Shown: positions 43,625 to 53,200 of the stretch, one piece after another
Numbering within the stretch: position 1 is the first letter of the stretch
Layout: each line of letters begins with the position of its first letter
Source of the DNA: Streptomyces sp. NP160
Lineage (GTDB): Bacteria; Actinomycetota; Actinomycetes; Actinomycetales; Quadrisphaeraceae
NCBI RefSeq assembly: GCF_006335115.1
Contig: NZ_VDMJ01000020.1
Span: 62,001 to 126,000 of the forward strand
Direction of reading: 5' to 3'
DNA: 64,000 bases
Position numbers and translations under genes: made by a program
The notes under the pieces: generated by a model
Seen by the model: only the letters and a program-made list of their open reading frames with translations
What the model was told of the DNA's origin: nothing
The model's database searches: none

Positions 43625-43677
43625 GCGACGGTCGAGGCCGGCGCGCGCCCCGCGCCCGCGCCGGCCCCGGTCGTCGC
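43625..43677. terminator. Bidirectional terminator
   Basis: 21-bp arms (43625-43645 and 43657-43677) with 3 mismatches and an 11-nt loop; the cores are GAGGCCGGCGCG and CGCGCCGGCCCC. It separates the convergent hydrolase and map genes. Confidence 0.7.
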
Positions 43678-43689
43678 CAGGTCCGGGGG

Positions 43690-44478
43690 TCAGGGGGCGG
43701 TGAGCACGACGGGGCCGTCGTCGGTGACGGCCACCGTGTGCTCGAAGTGCGCCGCGCGGCGGCGGTCGCGGGTCACCACCGACCAGCCGTCGCGCGCGGT
43801 CCGGTACTCCGGCGAGCCCAGCAGCAGCATCGGCTCGATGGCGATCGTGTGACCGGCCTCCAGGCGGACGTCGCGGGCGCCCGCGAGCGGCTGGTTGGGC
43901 ACGAACGGCGCCTCGTGCATGGCGCGGCCGATGCCGTGACCGCCGTGGTCGGGCAGGTGGGCGAACCCGTGCCGCCTCGCCACCGCGTCGACGGCGGTGG
44001 CGACGTCGAGCAGGGTGGCCCCAGGCACCGCGGCGGTGACGCCGGCCGCGAGCGCCTCCTCGGTGGCCGCGACGAGCCGGCGGTCCTCCTCGGTGGAGGT
44101 GCCGGCGATGACGGTGATCGCGGCGTCGCCGTGCCAGCCGTCCACGGCGGCGCCGAAGTCGATGCTCAGCACGTCGCCGTCGGCGAGCCTGCGCCCCGTC
44201 GGCGGGCCGTGGACGACCACCTCGTTGGGCGACAGGCACAGCACGCCCTTGTACGGGGTGGGGGCCCAGGCCGGGGCGTAGCCGAAGAAGCTGCTCTCCG
44301 CCCCCGCCTCGTGCAGGGCGGTGCGGGCGATGTCGTCGAGGTCGCGCAGCTTCACGCCGGGCACCGCGGCGGCCTTCACGGCCTGCAGCGCCAGCGCGAC
44401 CACGCGACCGGACTCGCGCATGGTCTCCAGCTCCGCGGCGGACCTGACGGGATGCTCTGCCGTGGACGTGCTGGCCAT
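43690..44478 (-). CDS. map: Methionine aminopeptidase, type I
   Basis: 262 residues. It removes the initiator Met from nascent proteins using two metal ions. The ligands are visible: Asp in LSIDFGAAVDGWHGDAA (two Asp), His in GHGIGRAMHEAP, Glu in HTIAIEPML and Glu in AHFEHTVAV. It has no N-terminal SH3 or zinc extension. ATG 44478 has TAGCCT exactly 6 nt upstream, so the mRNA is probably leaderless. It is not next to adk or secY, so it may be a second map copy. Confidence 0.95.
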   Translation of the reverse strand: MASTSTAEHPVRSAAELETMRESGRVVALALQAVKAAAVPGVKLRDLDDIARTALHEAGAESSFFGYAPAWAPTPYKGVLCLSPNEVVVHGPPTGRRLADGDVLSIDFGAAVDGWHGDAAITVIAGTSTEEDRRLVAATEEALAAGVTAAVPGATLLDVATAVDAVARRHGFAHLPDHGGHGIGRAMHEAPFVPNQPLAGARDVRLEAGHTIAIEPMLLLGSPEYRTARDGWSVVTRDRRRAAHFEHTVAVTDDGPVVLTAP

Positions 44479-44484
44479 CGCCCC

Positions 44485-44490
44485 AGGCTA
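44485..44490 (-). promoter_or_regulatory. -10 box, leaderless promoter for map
   Basis: TAGCCT on the minus strand, exactly 6 nt before ATG 44478; the same hexamer and spacing as at 6164-6169. Confidence 0.6.
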
Positions 44491-44509
44491 CGACCCCACC
44501 CCCACCCCC

Positions 44510-44555
44510 TCCGTGATCATGGGCGTCCGGACCACCTCCCGCCCGTGACCACGGA
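44510..44555. repeat. Imperfect palindrome between map and alkA
   Basis: TCCGTGATCATGGGCG (44510-44525) pairs with 44540-44555 at 14 of 16 positions. The left arm is the same as the arm of the palindrome at 656-710. The alkA GTG (44545) lies inside the right arm, so folding or a bound protein could hide the start codon. Confidence 0.6.
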
Positions 44556-45510
44556 CCTCCCGAACACCGCGCAGCACCCGCCCACCAGGCTGGTCGTCGT
44601 GGACCTGCCCTTCACGCCGCCGCTGCACGCCGCGCAGCTCTTCGGCCACCTCGCGGCGACGGCCGTTCCGGGCGTCGAGGAGTGGCTGCCCGCCACCACC
44701 ATGTATCGCGGGGCGCTGCGGCGCAGCCTGCGCCTGCCCGGCGGGCCCGGCGTCGTCGTCGTCCACGTCCCGCGGCCGGACGCGACGTCCGTGCGAGCCG
44801 ACGTCACCACCACCGACCCCGCCGACGAGCCGCTCGCGGTGCAGCTCTGCCGGCGGCTGCTCGACCTGGACCTCGACCCGTCGCTGCCCGACACCGCGCT
44901 CTCGCAGGACCCGGTGCTCGCGCCGCTCGTCGCCGCGGTGCCGGGGCGCCGCACGCCCGGCTCGCCGAGCGCGGAGGAGGTGGCGCTGCGCGCCGTGCTC
45001 GGCCAGCAGGTGTCCACGGCGGCCGCCCGCACGCACGCCGCACGGCTCGCGGCGGCCCTCGGCGAGCCCGCCGGGTCCAGCGGGTTGCGGCTGTTCCCCA
45101 GCGCTGCGTCCGTGGCCGCTCTCGACGACGACGAGGCGACGCGCCTGCTCGCGCTGCCCGTCCGGCGCCGCGAGACGCTGCGGAACCTGGCCCGGGTGCT
45201 CGCTGCCGGCACCCTCGACCTGCGCCACGTCGACGACGGCGGTGACCCCGAGCGGGCGCGCGCGCAGCTGCTGGCACTGCCCGGCATCGGTCCGTGGACG
45301 GCGCAGACGGTGACGATGAGGGCCCTCGGTGACACCGACGCGTTCCTCGCCAGCGACCTGGGGGTGCTCGCGGCGGCGCGCGAGCTGGGGCTGCCGGGGG
45401 ACGCCCGCCCGCTGGACCGCCGGGCCGCGGCGTGGGCGCCGTGGCGGTCCTGCGCCGTGCAGCACCTGTGGGGGGTGCTGCCGCACGCCATCAACGCCCT
45501 GCCGGGATGA
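44545..45510 (+). CDS. DNA-3-methyladenine glycosylase, AlkA type
   Basis: About 321 residues. It excises alkylated bases from DNA. An AlkA-N-like region (VVDLPFTPPLHAAQLFGHLA) precedes the HhH-GPD domain: VALRAVLGQQVSTAAART, the hairpin LLALPGIGPWTAQTVTMRAL, and DTDAFLASDLG with the catalytic Asp position in SDLG. The Ada regulatory part is absent. No Shine-Dalgarno is visible; the GTG lies inside a palindrome arm. Together with ogt elsewhere in the window this gives alkylation repair. Confidence 0.88.
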   Translation: MTTDLPNTAQHPPTRLVVVDLPFTPPLHAAQLFGHLAATAVPGVEEWLPATTMYRGALRRSLRLPGGPGVVVVHVPRPDATSVRADVTTTDPADEPLAVQLCRRLLDLDLDPSLPDTALSQDPVLAPLVAAVPGRRTPGSPSAEEVALRAVLGQQVSTAAARTHAARLAAALGEPAGSSGLRLFPSAASVAALDDDEATRLLALPVRRRETLRNLARVLAAGTLDLRHVDDGGDPERARAQLLALPGIGPWTAQTVTMRALGDTDAFLASDLGVLAAARELGLPGDARPLDRRAAAWAPWRSCAVQHLWGVLPHAINALPG

Positions 45511-45525
45511 CAGTGCTCGGGAGGT

Positions 45526-45537
45526 CCGTGATCACGG
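45526..45537. repeat. Perfect 12-bp palindrome CCGTGATCACGG
   Basis: Core of the TCCGTGATCATGGG palindrome family (656-710 and 44510-44555), here between the convergent alkA-type and RNA-ligase-family genes and covering the stop codon of the latter. It may be a minimal terminator or a protein site. Confidence 0.55.
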
Positions 45538-46068
45538 GGACAGCGGCAGGGTCCGCACGGGCTCCCAGGGGCCGCCGTCGTAGCGCCACAGCTCCAGCGC
45601 CGCCGCGCGGGCGTGCCACGGGGCCACCTCCACCTCGAGGCGGTCCGCGAGCGCCCGGGCGCGGGCCGGGTCGACCTTGTTCTGCACGGTGACGTGCGCG
45701 CGCAGGCGGTGGCGGTCCTGGGCCGTGAGGGCGTCGTCGCCGAGCTCGGAGCGCAGGCGCGACAGCAGCTGCGCGTGCAGTGCGTCGAGCTCCCGGGAGA
45801 CCACCTTCAGGGCGGTCCCGCGCCCCAGCCGCATGACCTCGCCGACCCTCGCGCCGAAGGCCGGGGTGGCGGCCGCCCGCTCGGCGAGCACCTCCTGCAC
45901 GCGCTGGGCCTCGGCTCCCGGCAGCGCGTGGAAGAAGGTCACGTGGGCGGGCAGGTGGTTGCGGTCCGCGGGGAAGTGCGCGCGGCGCAGGCCGTCGAGG
46001 CGCTGCTGGCTCTGCTCGTCCAGGGCCAGGGTCACCACGAGCGGCCGTGCGTCCGCGCGGTCCGTCAC
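45532..46068 (-). CDS. 2'-5' RNA ligase family protein
   Basis: 178 residues from GTG 46068, overlapping the UXS stop (GTGA). The 2H phosphoesterase fold is shown by its two H-x-T motifs, in [12 protein letters not shown] and [10 protein letters not shown]. Such proteins (ThpR/LigT) join or open 2'-5' RNA bonds or act as cyclic phosphodiesterases. Its coupling to a sugar-nucleotide enzyme may be accidental. Confidence 0.85.
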   Translation of the reverse strand: MTDRADARPLVVTLALDEQSQQRLDGLRRAHFPADRNHLPAHVTFFHALPGAEAQRVQEVLAERAAATPAFGARVGEVMRLGRGTALKVVSRELDALHAQLLSRLRSELGDDALTAQDRHRLRAHVTVQNKVDPARARALADRLEVEVAPWHARAAALELWRYDGGPWEPVRTLPLSP

Positions 46069-47078
46069 GCGGCCTGCCGCAGCCCCGTGAAGAAGTCCAC
46101 GGTGCTGGCCAGGCCCTGCTCCCACGGCACGGCAGGCTCCCAGCCCAGCAGCGTGCGCGCCAGCGTCGTGTCGGGACGGCGCACCTGCGGGTCGTCCACG
46201 GGACGCTCCACGAACCGCACCTGCGAGCGCGAGCCGGTGGCTGCCACGACGTCCTCGGCGATCTGCCGGACGGTCATCTCGTGCGGGTTGCCCACGTTCA
46301 CCGGACCCGGGTGCCCGCTGCCGGCCAGCGCGAGGATGCCGCGCACCAGGTCGTCGACGTAGCAGACCGACCGCGTCTGCATCCCGTCACCGGCCACGGT
46401 GATCGGCTCCCCCGCGAGCGCCTGGCGGATGAAGGTGGGGATGGCGCGCCCGTCGTGCGGGCGCATCCTCGGGCCGTAGGTGTTGAAGATCCGCACGATG
46501 GCGGTGTCGACGTCGTGGGTGGTCCGGTAGGCCGTGGTCATCGCCTCGGCGTAGCGCTTGGCCTCGTCGTAGACCCCGCGCGGGCCGACGGGGTTGACGT
46601 GGCCCCAGTAGTCCTCCGGCTGGGGGTGCACCTGCGGGTCCCCGTAGACCTCGCTGGTGGAGGCCAGCAGGAACCGCGCGCCCTTCTCCTTGGCCAGGCC
46701 GAGCGCGTGCAGCGTGCCGATCGCGCCGACCTTGAGGGTCTCGATGGGCAGCTGCAGGTAGTCGATCGGGGACGCCGGCGAGGCGAAGTGCAGCACCAGG
46801 TCGACCTCGCCCGGGACGTGCACGAAGTCGGTGATGTCGCAGCGCACCATCCGGAACTGCGAGGACGGGTACCGCTCGGCCAGGTGGGCCACGTTGCCCG
46901 GCCCGCCGGTGAGGAAGGAGTCCAGGCACACCACCTGGGTGCCGCGGGCGAGCAGCTCCTCGCACAGGTGGCTGCCGAGGAACCCGGCGCCACCGGTCAC
47001 CACCGCGCGGCGGAACCCGCGCTGGGGCAGCACGGTCGACGGGGTCGGGTCGGGCTGGGTGGGGCTGGGCTGGGCCAC
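46065..47078 (-). CDS. UDP-glucuronate decarboxylase-like (UXS) NAD-dependent epimerase
   Basis: 337 residues, an extended [24 protein letters not shown] is the NAD loop (TGGAGFLG). [13 protein letters not shown] and [10 protein letters not shown] are characteristic of UDP-xylose synthases, followed by [10 protein letters not shown]-x3-K in [11 protein letters not shown] and [14 protein letters not shown]. The predicted reaction converts UDP-glucuronate to UDP-xylose and CO2. GGGAG lies 7 nt before GTG 47078. It is divergent from two GT2 genes that may use the product. It is not an HldD, whose signatures are absent. Confidence 0.87.
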   Translation of the reverse strand: MAQPSPTQPDPTPSTVLPQRGFRRAVVTGGAGFLGSHLCEELLARGTQVVCLDSFLTGGPGNVAHLAERYPSSQFRMVRCDITDFVHVPGEVDLVLHFASPASPIDYLQLPIETLKVGAIGTLHALGLAKEKGARFLLASTSEVYGDPQVHPQPEDYWGHVNPVGPRGVYDEAKRYAEAMTTAYRTTHDVDTAIVRIFNTYGPRMRPHDGRAIPTFIRQALAGEPITVAGDGMQTRSVCYVDDLVRGILALAGSGHPGPVNVGNPHEMTVRQIAEDVVAATGSRSQVRFVERPVDDPQVRRPDTTLARTLLGWEPAVPWEQGLASTVDFFTGLRQAA

Positions 47079-47205
47079 GGCAGGACTCCCGGTTCACGGC
47101 GCAGCCGGGCCGCTGTGCTCGACCTCGCTGGCGCTGTCCGGGGACAGTGGACCCCACCGGCGCTGGGCGCGCGAACCGAGCGGGCCCGGTGCAGGATCGG
47201 CCGCG

Positions 47206-48159
47206 ATGCCCAGCACCGAGCCCGCCGACGACAGCCTCGACCCGCGCCTGGGCGTGGTGGTCATCACCTGGCAGCGCCGTGACGAGGCCCTCGCGGCCGT
47301 CGCGCGCCTGGTGGAGCTGCCCGAGCGGCCGCGCGTCGTCGTCGTCGACAACGGCTCCACCGACGGCACGGCCGGCGCGCTGCGCCGAGCCTTCCCCGCG
47401 GCGGTGGCCTCCGGGCAGCTGGAGGTGGTGGCGCTGGCGCACAACGCCGGCGCCGTGGGGCGCAACACCGGGGTGGCGCGCCTGGCGGAGCTGGGGCTGC
47501 GCTACGCCGCCTTCTGCGACGACGACACCTGGTGGGAGCCGGGCAGCCTCGCCCGCGCCGCCGACGTGCTGGACGCCCACCCCGACGTCGCCGTCCTCAC
47601 CGCGCGGATCGTGGTGGAGCCCAGCGGGCGGGAGGACCCGATCGTCGCGGAGCTGCGCGACTCCCCCGTGGTGGGGTCTCGTCCGGACCTGCCGGGCCCG
47701 GCGCTGGGCAGCTTCCTCGCGGGGGCCTCCGTGGTGCGCGTCGACGCCTTCCAGCAGGTGGGCGGCTTCTCCCCGCGGCTGTGGCTGGGCGGTGAGGAGG
47801 AGATGTGCGCGGCCGACCTCGCCGCCGCCGGCTGGGAGCTGTGCTACCTGCCCGACCTCACCGTGCACCACCTGGCCTCGACGCTGCGCGACTCCTCCCT
47901 GCGGCGCCGCCACGGCATCCGGAACACCGTCTGGTTCACGCTGCTGCGCCGCCCCTGGCCCGCGGCGCTGCGGCGGCTGCGCGTGCTCGCCCGGCAGGTG
48001 CCCAAGGACCGGACGACGGCGCTGGCCGTCGCGGACGCCGTGCGCGGCCTGCCGTGGGTGCTGCGCGAGCGGCGCCCGCTGCCACCGCACGCCGAGGCGC
48101 GCTTCCTGGCCCTGGAGGACGCCCAGACCCGCTCGACGGCGAGGAGCTACGTCGGATGA
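47206..48159 (+). CDS. Glycosyltransferase family 2
   Basis: 317 residues from ATG 47206; CAGGAT 8 nt upstream is a likely -10 box. GT2 features: LGVVVITWQRRDEALAAVARL, VVVVDNGSTDGTAGAL, NAGAVGRNTGVARL, FCDDDTWWEPGS (metal motif) and GGFSPRLWLGGEEEMCAADL. It is related to rhamnosyl- and galactofuranosyl-type enzymes. It overlaps the next GT2 (ATGA), which is clearly a paralogue. Confidence 0.9.
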   Translation: MPSTEPADDSLDPRLGVVVITWQRRDEALAAVARLVELPERPRVVVVDNGSTDGTAGALRRAFPAAVASGQLEVVALAHNAGAVGRNTGVARLAELGLRYAAFCDDDTWWEPGSLARAADVLDAHPDVAVLTARIVVEPSGREDPIVAELRDSPVVGSRPDLPGPALGSFLAGASVVRVDAFQQVGGFSPRLWLGGEEEMCAADLAAAGWELCYLPDLTVHHLASTLRDSSLRRRHGIRNTVWFTLLRRPWPAALRRLRVLARQVPKDRTTALAVADAVRGLPWVLRERRPLPPHAEARFLALEDAQTRSTARSYVG

Positions 48160-49016
48160 GCGCGCTCGAGGACGCCGTGACCGTGGTCGTGGCGAGCATG
48201 GACCGCCGCGAGGAGCTGCTGGCGTCGCTGCCGCGCCACCTCGAGCAGGGGCTGGGCGTGCTGCTGGTCGACAACGGCAGCCGCGACGGGACCGTCGACG
48301 CCGTGCGCGCCGCGCTGCCGCAGGTGGAGGTGGTGCCGCTGCCGGCCAACCGCGGGGCCGCGGCGCGCACCCTCGGCGTCCAGCGGGCGTCCACCCGCTA
48401 CGTGGCCTTCGCCGACGACGACTCCTGGTGGGCGCCCGGCTCGCTGGAGCGCGCCGTGGAGCTGCTCGACGCGCACCCGCGGGCGGGTCTGCTCACGGCC
48501 CGGATCCTCGTGGGCGAGGCGGAGCGGCCCGACCCCTTCAACGACGTGCTGGCCGCCGCGCCGCTGGGCACCGAGCCCGACCTGCCCGGGCCGTCCACGC
48601 TGGGGTTCATCGCGTGCGCCGCCGTGGTCCGCCGGTCGGCGTTCCTGGCCGTCGGCGGCTTCGACGACGTGGTGGTCTTCCCCGGCGAGGAGGAGCGCGT
48701 GGCGCTCGACCTCGCCCGCGACGGCTGGGGCAGCGCCTACGTGCCCGAGCTCGTCGTGCACCACCACCCGAAGCGGTCGGCCTCGCGCGACACCGACGTG
48801 CGCCGCCGCACCCGCATCACCCGTTCGGCCCTGCTGACCGCCCTCATGCGACGGCCCTGGCCGGTGGTGGCGGCGCGGGCCGCGCGCGCGTGGCGCGCCG
48901 GCGGGCCCGAGCGCGCAGCGCTCCTGCCGGCGCTGCGGGACGCCCCGCGCGCCCTGCGGGCGCGCCGCGTGGTGCCGGCGCCGCTGGAGGCCGTGGCGCG
49001 GTCCCTGGGCCAGTGA
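48156..49016 (+). CDS. Glycosyltransferase family 2 (paralogue of upstream gene)
   Basis: 286 residues. VTVVVASMDRREELLASLPRHL, LLVDNGSRDGT, ANRGAAARTLGVQRA, FADDDSWWAPGS (metal motif) and GGFDDVVVFPGEEERVALDL line up with the preceding gene, so the pair arose by duplication. It overlaps both neighbours. Together they likely add two sugars to the same cell-surface glycan. Confidence 0.9.
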   Translation: MSALEDAVTVVVASMDRREELLASLPRHLEQGLGVLLVDNGSRDGTVDAVRAALPQVEVVPLPANRGAAARTLGVQRASTRYVAFADDDSWWAPGSLERAVELLDAHPRAGLLTARILVGEAERPDPFNDVLAAAPLGTEPDLPGPSTLGFIACAAVVRRSAFLAVGGFDDVVVFPGEEERVALDLARDGWGSAYVPELVVHHHPKRSASRDTDVRRRTRITRSALLTALMRRPWPVVAARAARAWRAGGPERAALLPALRDAPRALRARRVVPAPLEAVARSLGQ

Positions 49017-49348
49017 CCGCGCGGGAGGAGCTGCTGGCCCGCTACCGCGCGCTGGTGCTGCGCGAGCTGCCGGAGCGGGCCGCCCGCGAGCGGTGGGTGG
49101 TGCACGCCGACCACTGCCTGGGCCGGGTGGTGCTCGACCACGCGGTCGGCGGGCGCTGGTACGACGCCCTCGGCCGGGGCCGGGGCGCCGCCTTCGAGCG
49201 GCTCTCCGACGAGCAGCTGGCGCGGGCGGTGTCGCTCGCGGAGTCCATCGCCGACGGCGGCGACGAGGTGCTGCGCCCCCTGGACGCGCAGTCCCTGGCC
49301 TGGCGCGGGAAGGCCCCTCGCCGGCGCGCGGCTCCCGCGCGAGGATGA
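49013..49348 (+). CDS. Small conserved protein in GT2 operon, unknown function
   Basis: 111 residues starting at a GTG that overlaps the GT2 stop (GTGA). I do not recognise the family. REELLARYRALVLRELPERAARE is helical and basic/acidic mixed, then HADHCLGRVVLDHAVGGRWYDAL, LSDEQLARAVSLAESIADGGDEVL and SLAWRGKAPRRR. The DHC...H...W pattern hints at a small catalytic or DNA-binding fold, but no function can be assigned. No membrane segment or signal peptide. Codon use and tight coupling indicate a real gene. Confidence 0.7.
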   Translation: MTAREELLARYRALVLRELPERAARERWVVHADHCLGRVVLDHAVGGRWYDALGRGRGAAFERLSDEQLARAVSLAESIADGGDEVLRPLDAQSLAWRGKAPRRRAAPARG

Positions 49349-49352
49349 GCCG

Positions 49353-49493
49353 GTGAGCACGAGCGACGAGGTGCGCCTGGTCAGCGAGGGCGTCGTGGAC
49401 GGCGTGGAGCTGTTCACCTGGTACGACGGCGAGGGCCGCGTCATCGCCGAGCACGCCCCGCTCGACCCGACCCTGAAGAGCTGCGGCTGCTGA
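49353..49493 (+). CDS. 46-residue miniprotein ending in Cys-Gly-Cys
   Basis: GTG 49353 to TGA 49493, 4 nt after the preceding gene. The product is acidic and ends LDPTLKSCGC; the middle reads VDGVELFTWYDGEGRV. Third-position G/C bias continues, and the gene lies in tandem with the GT2 operon, so it is likely expressed. GAGGATGAG before the start could serve as ribosome site. A terminal CGC suggests metal binding, thiol chemistry or a modified peptide, all inference. Confidence 0.55.
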   Translation: MSTSDEVRLVSEGVVDGVELFTWYDGEGRVIAEHAPLDPTLKSCGC

Positions 49494-49532
49494 CCGCTCA
49501 CCCGACCGCGCCGCGCGGACCCCGGTGGTCCG

Positions 49533-50222
49533 TCAGAAGGCGGAGGAGGGGACCTCGCGCTCGTCGTCGACGAGGGCCTTCACGAGGCGGGCGGCGACCT
49601 CCTCGGGGTCCTTGCCCTGCGGGAGCTTGGGCGCGGTGCCCGTGAGCGGGCGGTCGGCCAGGCCGGTCTCGGTGTGCGGCGGGCGCGCGTCCACCACGCG
49701 GACGCCGCTGCGGCGCAGCTCCTTGGCAGCTGCGCCGACGTAGCTGGACAGCGCCGCCTTCGCCGCGCCGTAGGCGGCCATGCCCGCGACGGGTCCCTCG
49801 GCGAGCACCGCGGTCACCACGAGCGCGGTCCCTTTCGCCTCCCGCAGCGCCGGCAGGGCGGCGCGCAGCAGGCGCACCGGGGCCAGGTAGTCGACGAGGA
49901 GCAGCTCGTCGAGGGCGTCGTCGTCCTCGGTGCCCACCGCGGCGAAGCCCGACGCACCCGCCAGGTGGACGACGGCGTCGAGGCCGCCGAGGTGCTCCAC
50001 GGCCGCGTCGACGACGGCCTGCGGCTGGTCGGGCAGCGTGAGGTCGGCGGCCACGGTCAGCGGCCGGTCGCCCCCCAGCGAGCCGGCCACCTCCTCCAGG
50101 CGGCCCTCGTCGCGGCCGGTGAGCGCCAGGCGCGCCCCCGCGGCCGCGAGGCGGGTCGACACCGGTCGCCCCAGCCCTCCGGTCGCACCCGTCACCAGCA
50201 CCCGAGCGTCCTGCAGGTCCAC
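49533..50222 (-). CDS. Short-chain dehydrogenase/reductase
   Basis: 229 residues. VLVTGATGGLGRPVSTRLAAAG carries the TGxxxGxG loop, then VAADLTLPDQ, HLAGASG and Y-x3-K in AAYGAAKAAL. The catalytic Ser, normally 13 residues before the Tyr, is Ala here (VVTAVLAEG), so activity is doubtful or relies on the neighbouring Thr. GGAGAGG lies 8 nt before GTG 50222. Substrate unknown. Confidence 0.85.
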   Translation of the reverse strand: MDLQDARVLVTGATGGLGRPVSTRLAAAGARLALTGRDEGRLEEVAGSLGGDRPLTVAADLTLPDQPQAVVDAAVEHLGGLDAVVHLAGASGFAAVGTEDDDALDELLLVDYLAPVRLLRAALPALREAKGTALVVTAVLAEGPVAGMAAYGAAKAALSSYVGAAAKELRRSGVRVVDARPPHTETGLADRPLTGTAPKLPQGKDPEEVAARLVKALVDDEREVPSSAF

Positions 50223-50258
50223 CGGGGAAGCCTCTCCTGATCACCGCGCGCCCGCACG

Positions 50259-53200
50259 TCAGCCGTAGAAGACGCGCTCCACCACGGCGCGGGCGCGGCG
50301 CGCCGAGCGGCGCAGGTCGTCCTCGACCTTCGTGGCCGACCCGGCCGGGTACCCCAGCAGCCGGGCCGCGGCGTCGAGGTCGCGCGCCTCCCGGGGCAGC
50401 ACGTCGGTGGGGCGGCCGCTGTGCAGCACCAGCGCGTCGCGCAGCCGGGAGGCGAACTCCCAGGCCTCGACGAGCACCTCGACGTCGCGCTCGGCCACCA
50501 GGCCGGCCTCCGCGGCGGCGCGCAGCGCCCCCGTGGTCGACGGCGTGCGCAGGGCCGGGAGGTCGCCGCTGTGGCGCAGCTGCAGCAGCTGGGCGGTCCA
50601 CTCGACGTCCGCCAGCCCGCCGGGCCCGAGCTTGAGGTGGCGGCGGGGGTCGATGCCGCGCGGCAGCCGCTCGCCCTCCACGCGCGCCTTGACGCGGCGC
50701 ACCTCGCGCAGCACCGCCTCGTCGGCGCCGTCGTCGGGGTGGCGCAGCGGGTCGACCAGGGAGCAGAACGCGCGGCCCACCGAGAGGTCGCCGGCCGTCG
50801 GCACCGCGCGCAGCAGCGCCTGCGCCTCCCACGGCTCCGACCAGCGCCGGTAGTACTCCCGGCAGGAGCCCAGCGAGCGCGCCAGGGGCCCGTTGCGGCC
50901 CTCGGGACGCAGCCGTGCGTCCACCTCCAGGGCGGGCTCGGGTCCGGGCGCGGTGAGGATCCGCGTCAGCTCCGAGGCCAGCAGCAGGGCCTGGTCCTGC
51001 GCGTCGGCGCCGCGCACGCCGGGCAGCGGGTCGTGGACGAAGACGACGTCGGCGTCGGAGCCGTACCCCATCTCCGCACCGCCCAGGCGGCCCATCCCGA
51101 CGACGGCGAAGCGCGTCAGCCGCTCCCCGCCGCCCGCGGCCAGCACCGCCGGGGCCCGCCAGGCCACGTCGACGGCGGCGTCCAGCACGGCGCCGGTGGA
51201 GGTGCTGAGGGCCTCGCGCACGGCGGCTGCGTCCACCAGGCCGAGCACGTCGGCCAGGGCCGTGCGGAGCATCTCCCGGCCGCGCAGCCGCCGGACGACC
51301 CCCGCGGCGGCGGCGAGGTCCTCCTGGCGGGCGGTGGCGCGGTCCACCTCCGCCCGCAGCGCGGAGCGCGAGCGGGGGGCCAGCTCGGCGTCGTCGCCCA
51401 GCCAGCGCACGGCCTCCCCGTCGCGCTCGAGCCCGTCGGCCACCAGCCGCGACGACGACGTCGCCACCGCCACCCGCTGCGCCGCCGCCCCCTCGTCGCG
51501 GAGCATCTTCAGGTACCAGTGCGAGCCGCCGAGCTTCTCGCTGATGCGCCGGAAGCTCAGCAGCCCCTCGTCGGGCCCGGCACCGTCGGCGAACCACCCG
51601 AGCATCACCGGCAGCAGCTGGCGCTGGATGGCGGCCCGCCGGCTCACCCCCGAGCTCAGCGCGGCGATGTGCCGCAGCGCCCCGGCCGGGTCGCGGTAGC
51701 CCAGCGCCCCCAGCCGCGCCTGCGCCGCCGCGGGCGACAGGCGCACCTCGTCGGGCTTGAGCGCGGCGACGGCGGCGAGCAGCGGCCGGTAGAACAGCGC
51801 CTCGTGCAGGCGGCGCACCCGCCGGCGCACCACGGCGAGCTCGCGCTGCAGGCCCTCCGCGCCGCCGGGGACGCCGGCGGCGCGGCCCAGGCGCCGCAGG
51901 TCCGCCTCGGACGTGGGCAGCAGGTGGGTGCGCTGCACGGCCTTGAGCTGCAGCCGGTGCTCCAGCACCCGCAGGAAGCGGTAGTCGTGGTCGAGCTCGG
52001 CGGCGTCGTGGCGGCCGACGTAGCCGTAGGCGGCGAGGCGCTGCAGGGCGTCGAGCGTGTTGGACGTGCGCAGGGCGGGGTCGGTGCGCCCGTGCACCAG
52101 CTGCAGCAGCTGCACGCTGAACTCGACGTCGCGCAGGCCGCCGCGTCCCAGCTTCAGCTGCCGGTCGCGCTCCTTGGCGGGCACGTGCTGCTCCACCCGC
52201 CGGCGCATCGCCTGCGCTCCCGGCACGAGGTCGGGGCGGTCGGCGGCGCGCCACACGAGGTCGGCCGTGGCGGCGGCGTACGCGGCGCCCAGGTCGGGGT
52301 CGCCCGCGGCCGGGCGCGCCTTGAGCAGCGCCTGGAACTCCCAGGTCTTCGCCCACCGCCGGTAGTACTGCAGGTGGCTCTCCAGGGTCCGCACCAGCGG
52401 CCCGTCGCGGCCCTCGGGGCGCAGGTTGGCGTCCACCGGCCACAGCACGCCCTCGGCGGTGGTCGCCGAGCACGCCAGCGCCAGCTCGCTGGCCAGCCGC
52501 GTGCCGACCGCGATCGCCGCCTCCTCGTCGGCCGCCCCGCCCTCGGAGGCGAGGCCGGGGGCCACCACGTAGACCACGTCGACGTCGCTGACGTAGTTCA
52601 GCTCCCGCGCCCCGCACTTGCCCATGGCGATGACCGCGAGCCGGCAGGCCTGCGAGCCCTCCACCGCGGCGCGCGCCAGCGCCAGCGCGGTCTCCAGGGC
52701 GGCGTCGGCGAGGTCCGACAGCGAGCGCGTCACGGCGTCCACCGCGGCCAGCGGCGCGGTGCTGGCGAGGTCCGCCCCGGCGATCGCCAGCAGCCGCTCG
52801 CGGTACGCCAGGCGCAGCGCGTCGCGGCCCTCGTCACCGGTCAGCGCCGCCACGGGCGCCGGGGCGGCGGGGTCGGCCCCCACGGCCCGCAGGAGCAGCG
52901 CGCGCACCGCGCAGCGGTCACCGCCGCGGTCGGCGTCGTCGTCGTCCCCGATGCCGTCCACGCCCTCGTCGACCGGCGGGAGCAGCGGGTCCTCGGTGAC
53001 GGCGCGCCACTGCTCGGGGTGGCGCACCAGGTGCTCCCCCAGCGCCACGGAGCCCCCGAGCACCGCCAGCAGCCGGTCGCGCACGGCGGAGGGCTCGGCC
53101 AGGACGGCGAGCAGGGCCGCCTCGTCGGTGCGCTCCAGGAGGCGCACCAGCGCCAGCAGGGCGCGGTCGGGGTCGGCGGTGGCGCCCAGCGCACCGACCA

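Noticed and set aside
46065-47078. Considered as the missing HldD epimerase
   Set aside because: The [19 protein letters not shown] motifs are specific to UDP-glucuronate decarboxylases; HldD signatures are absent.
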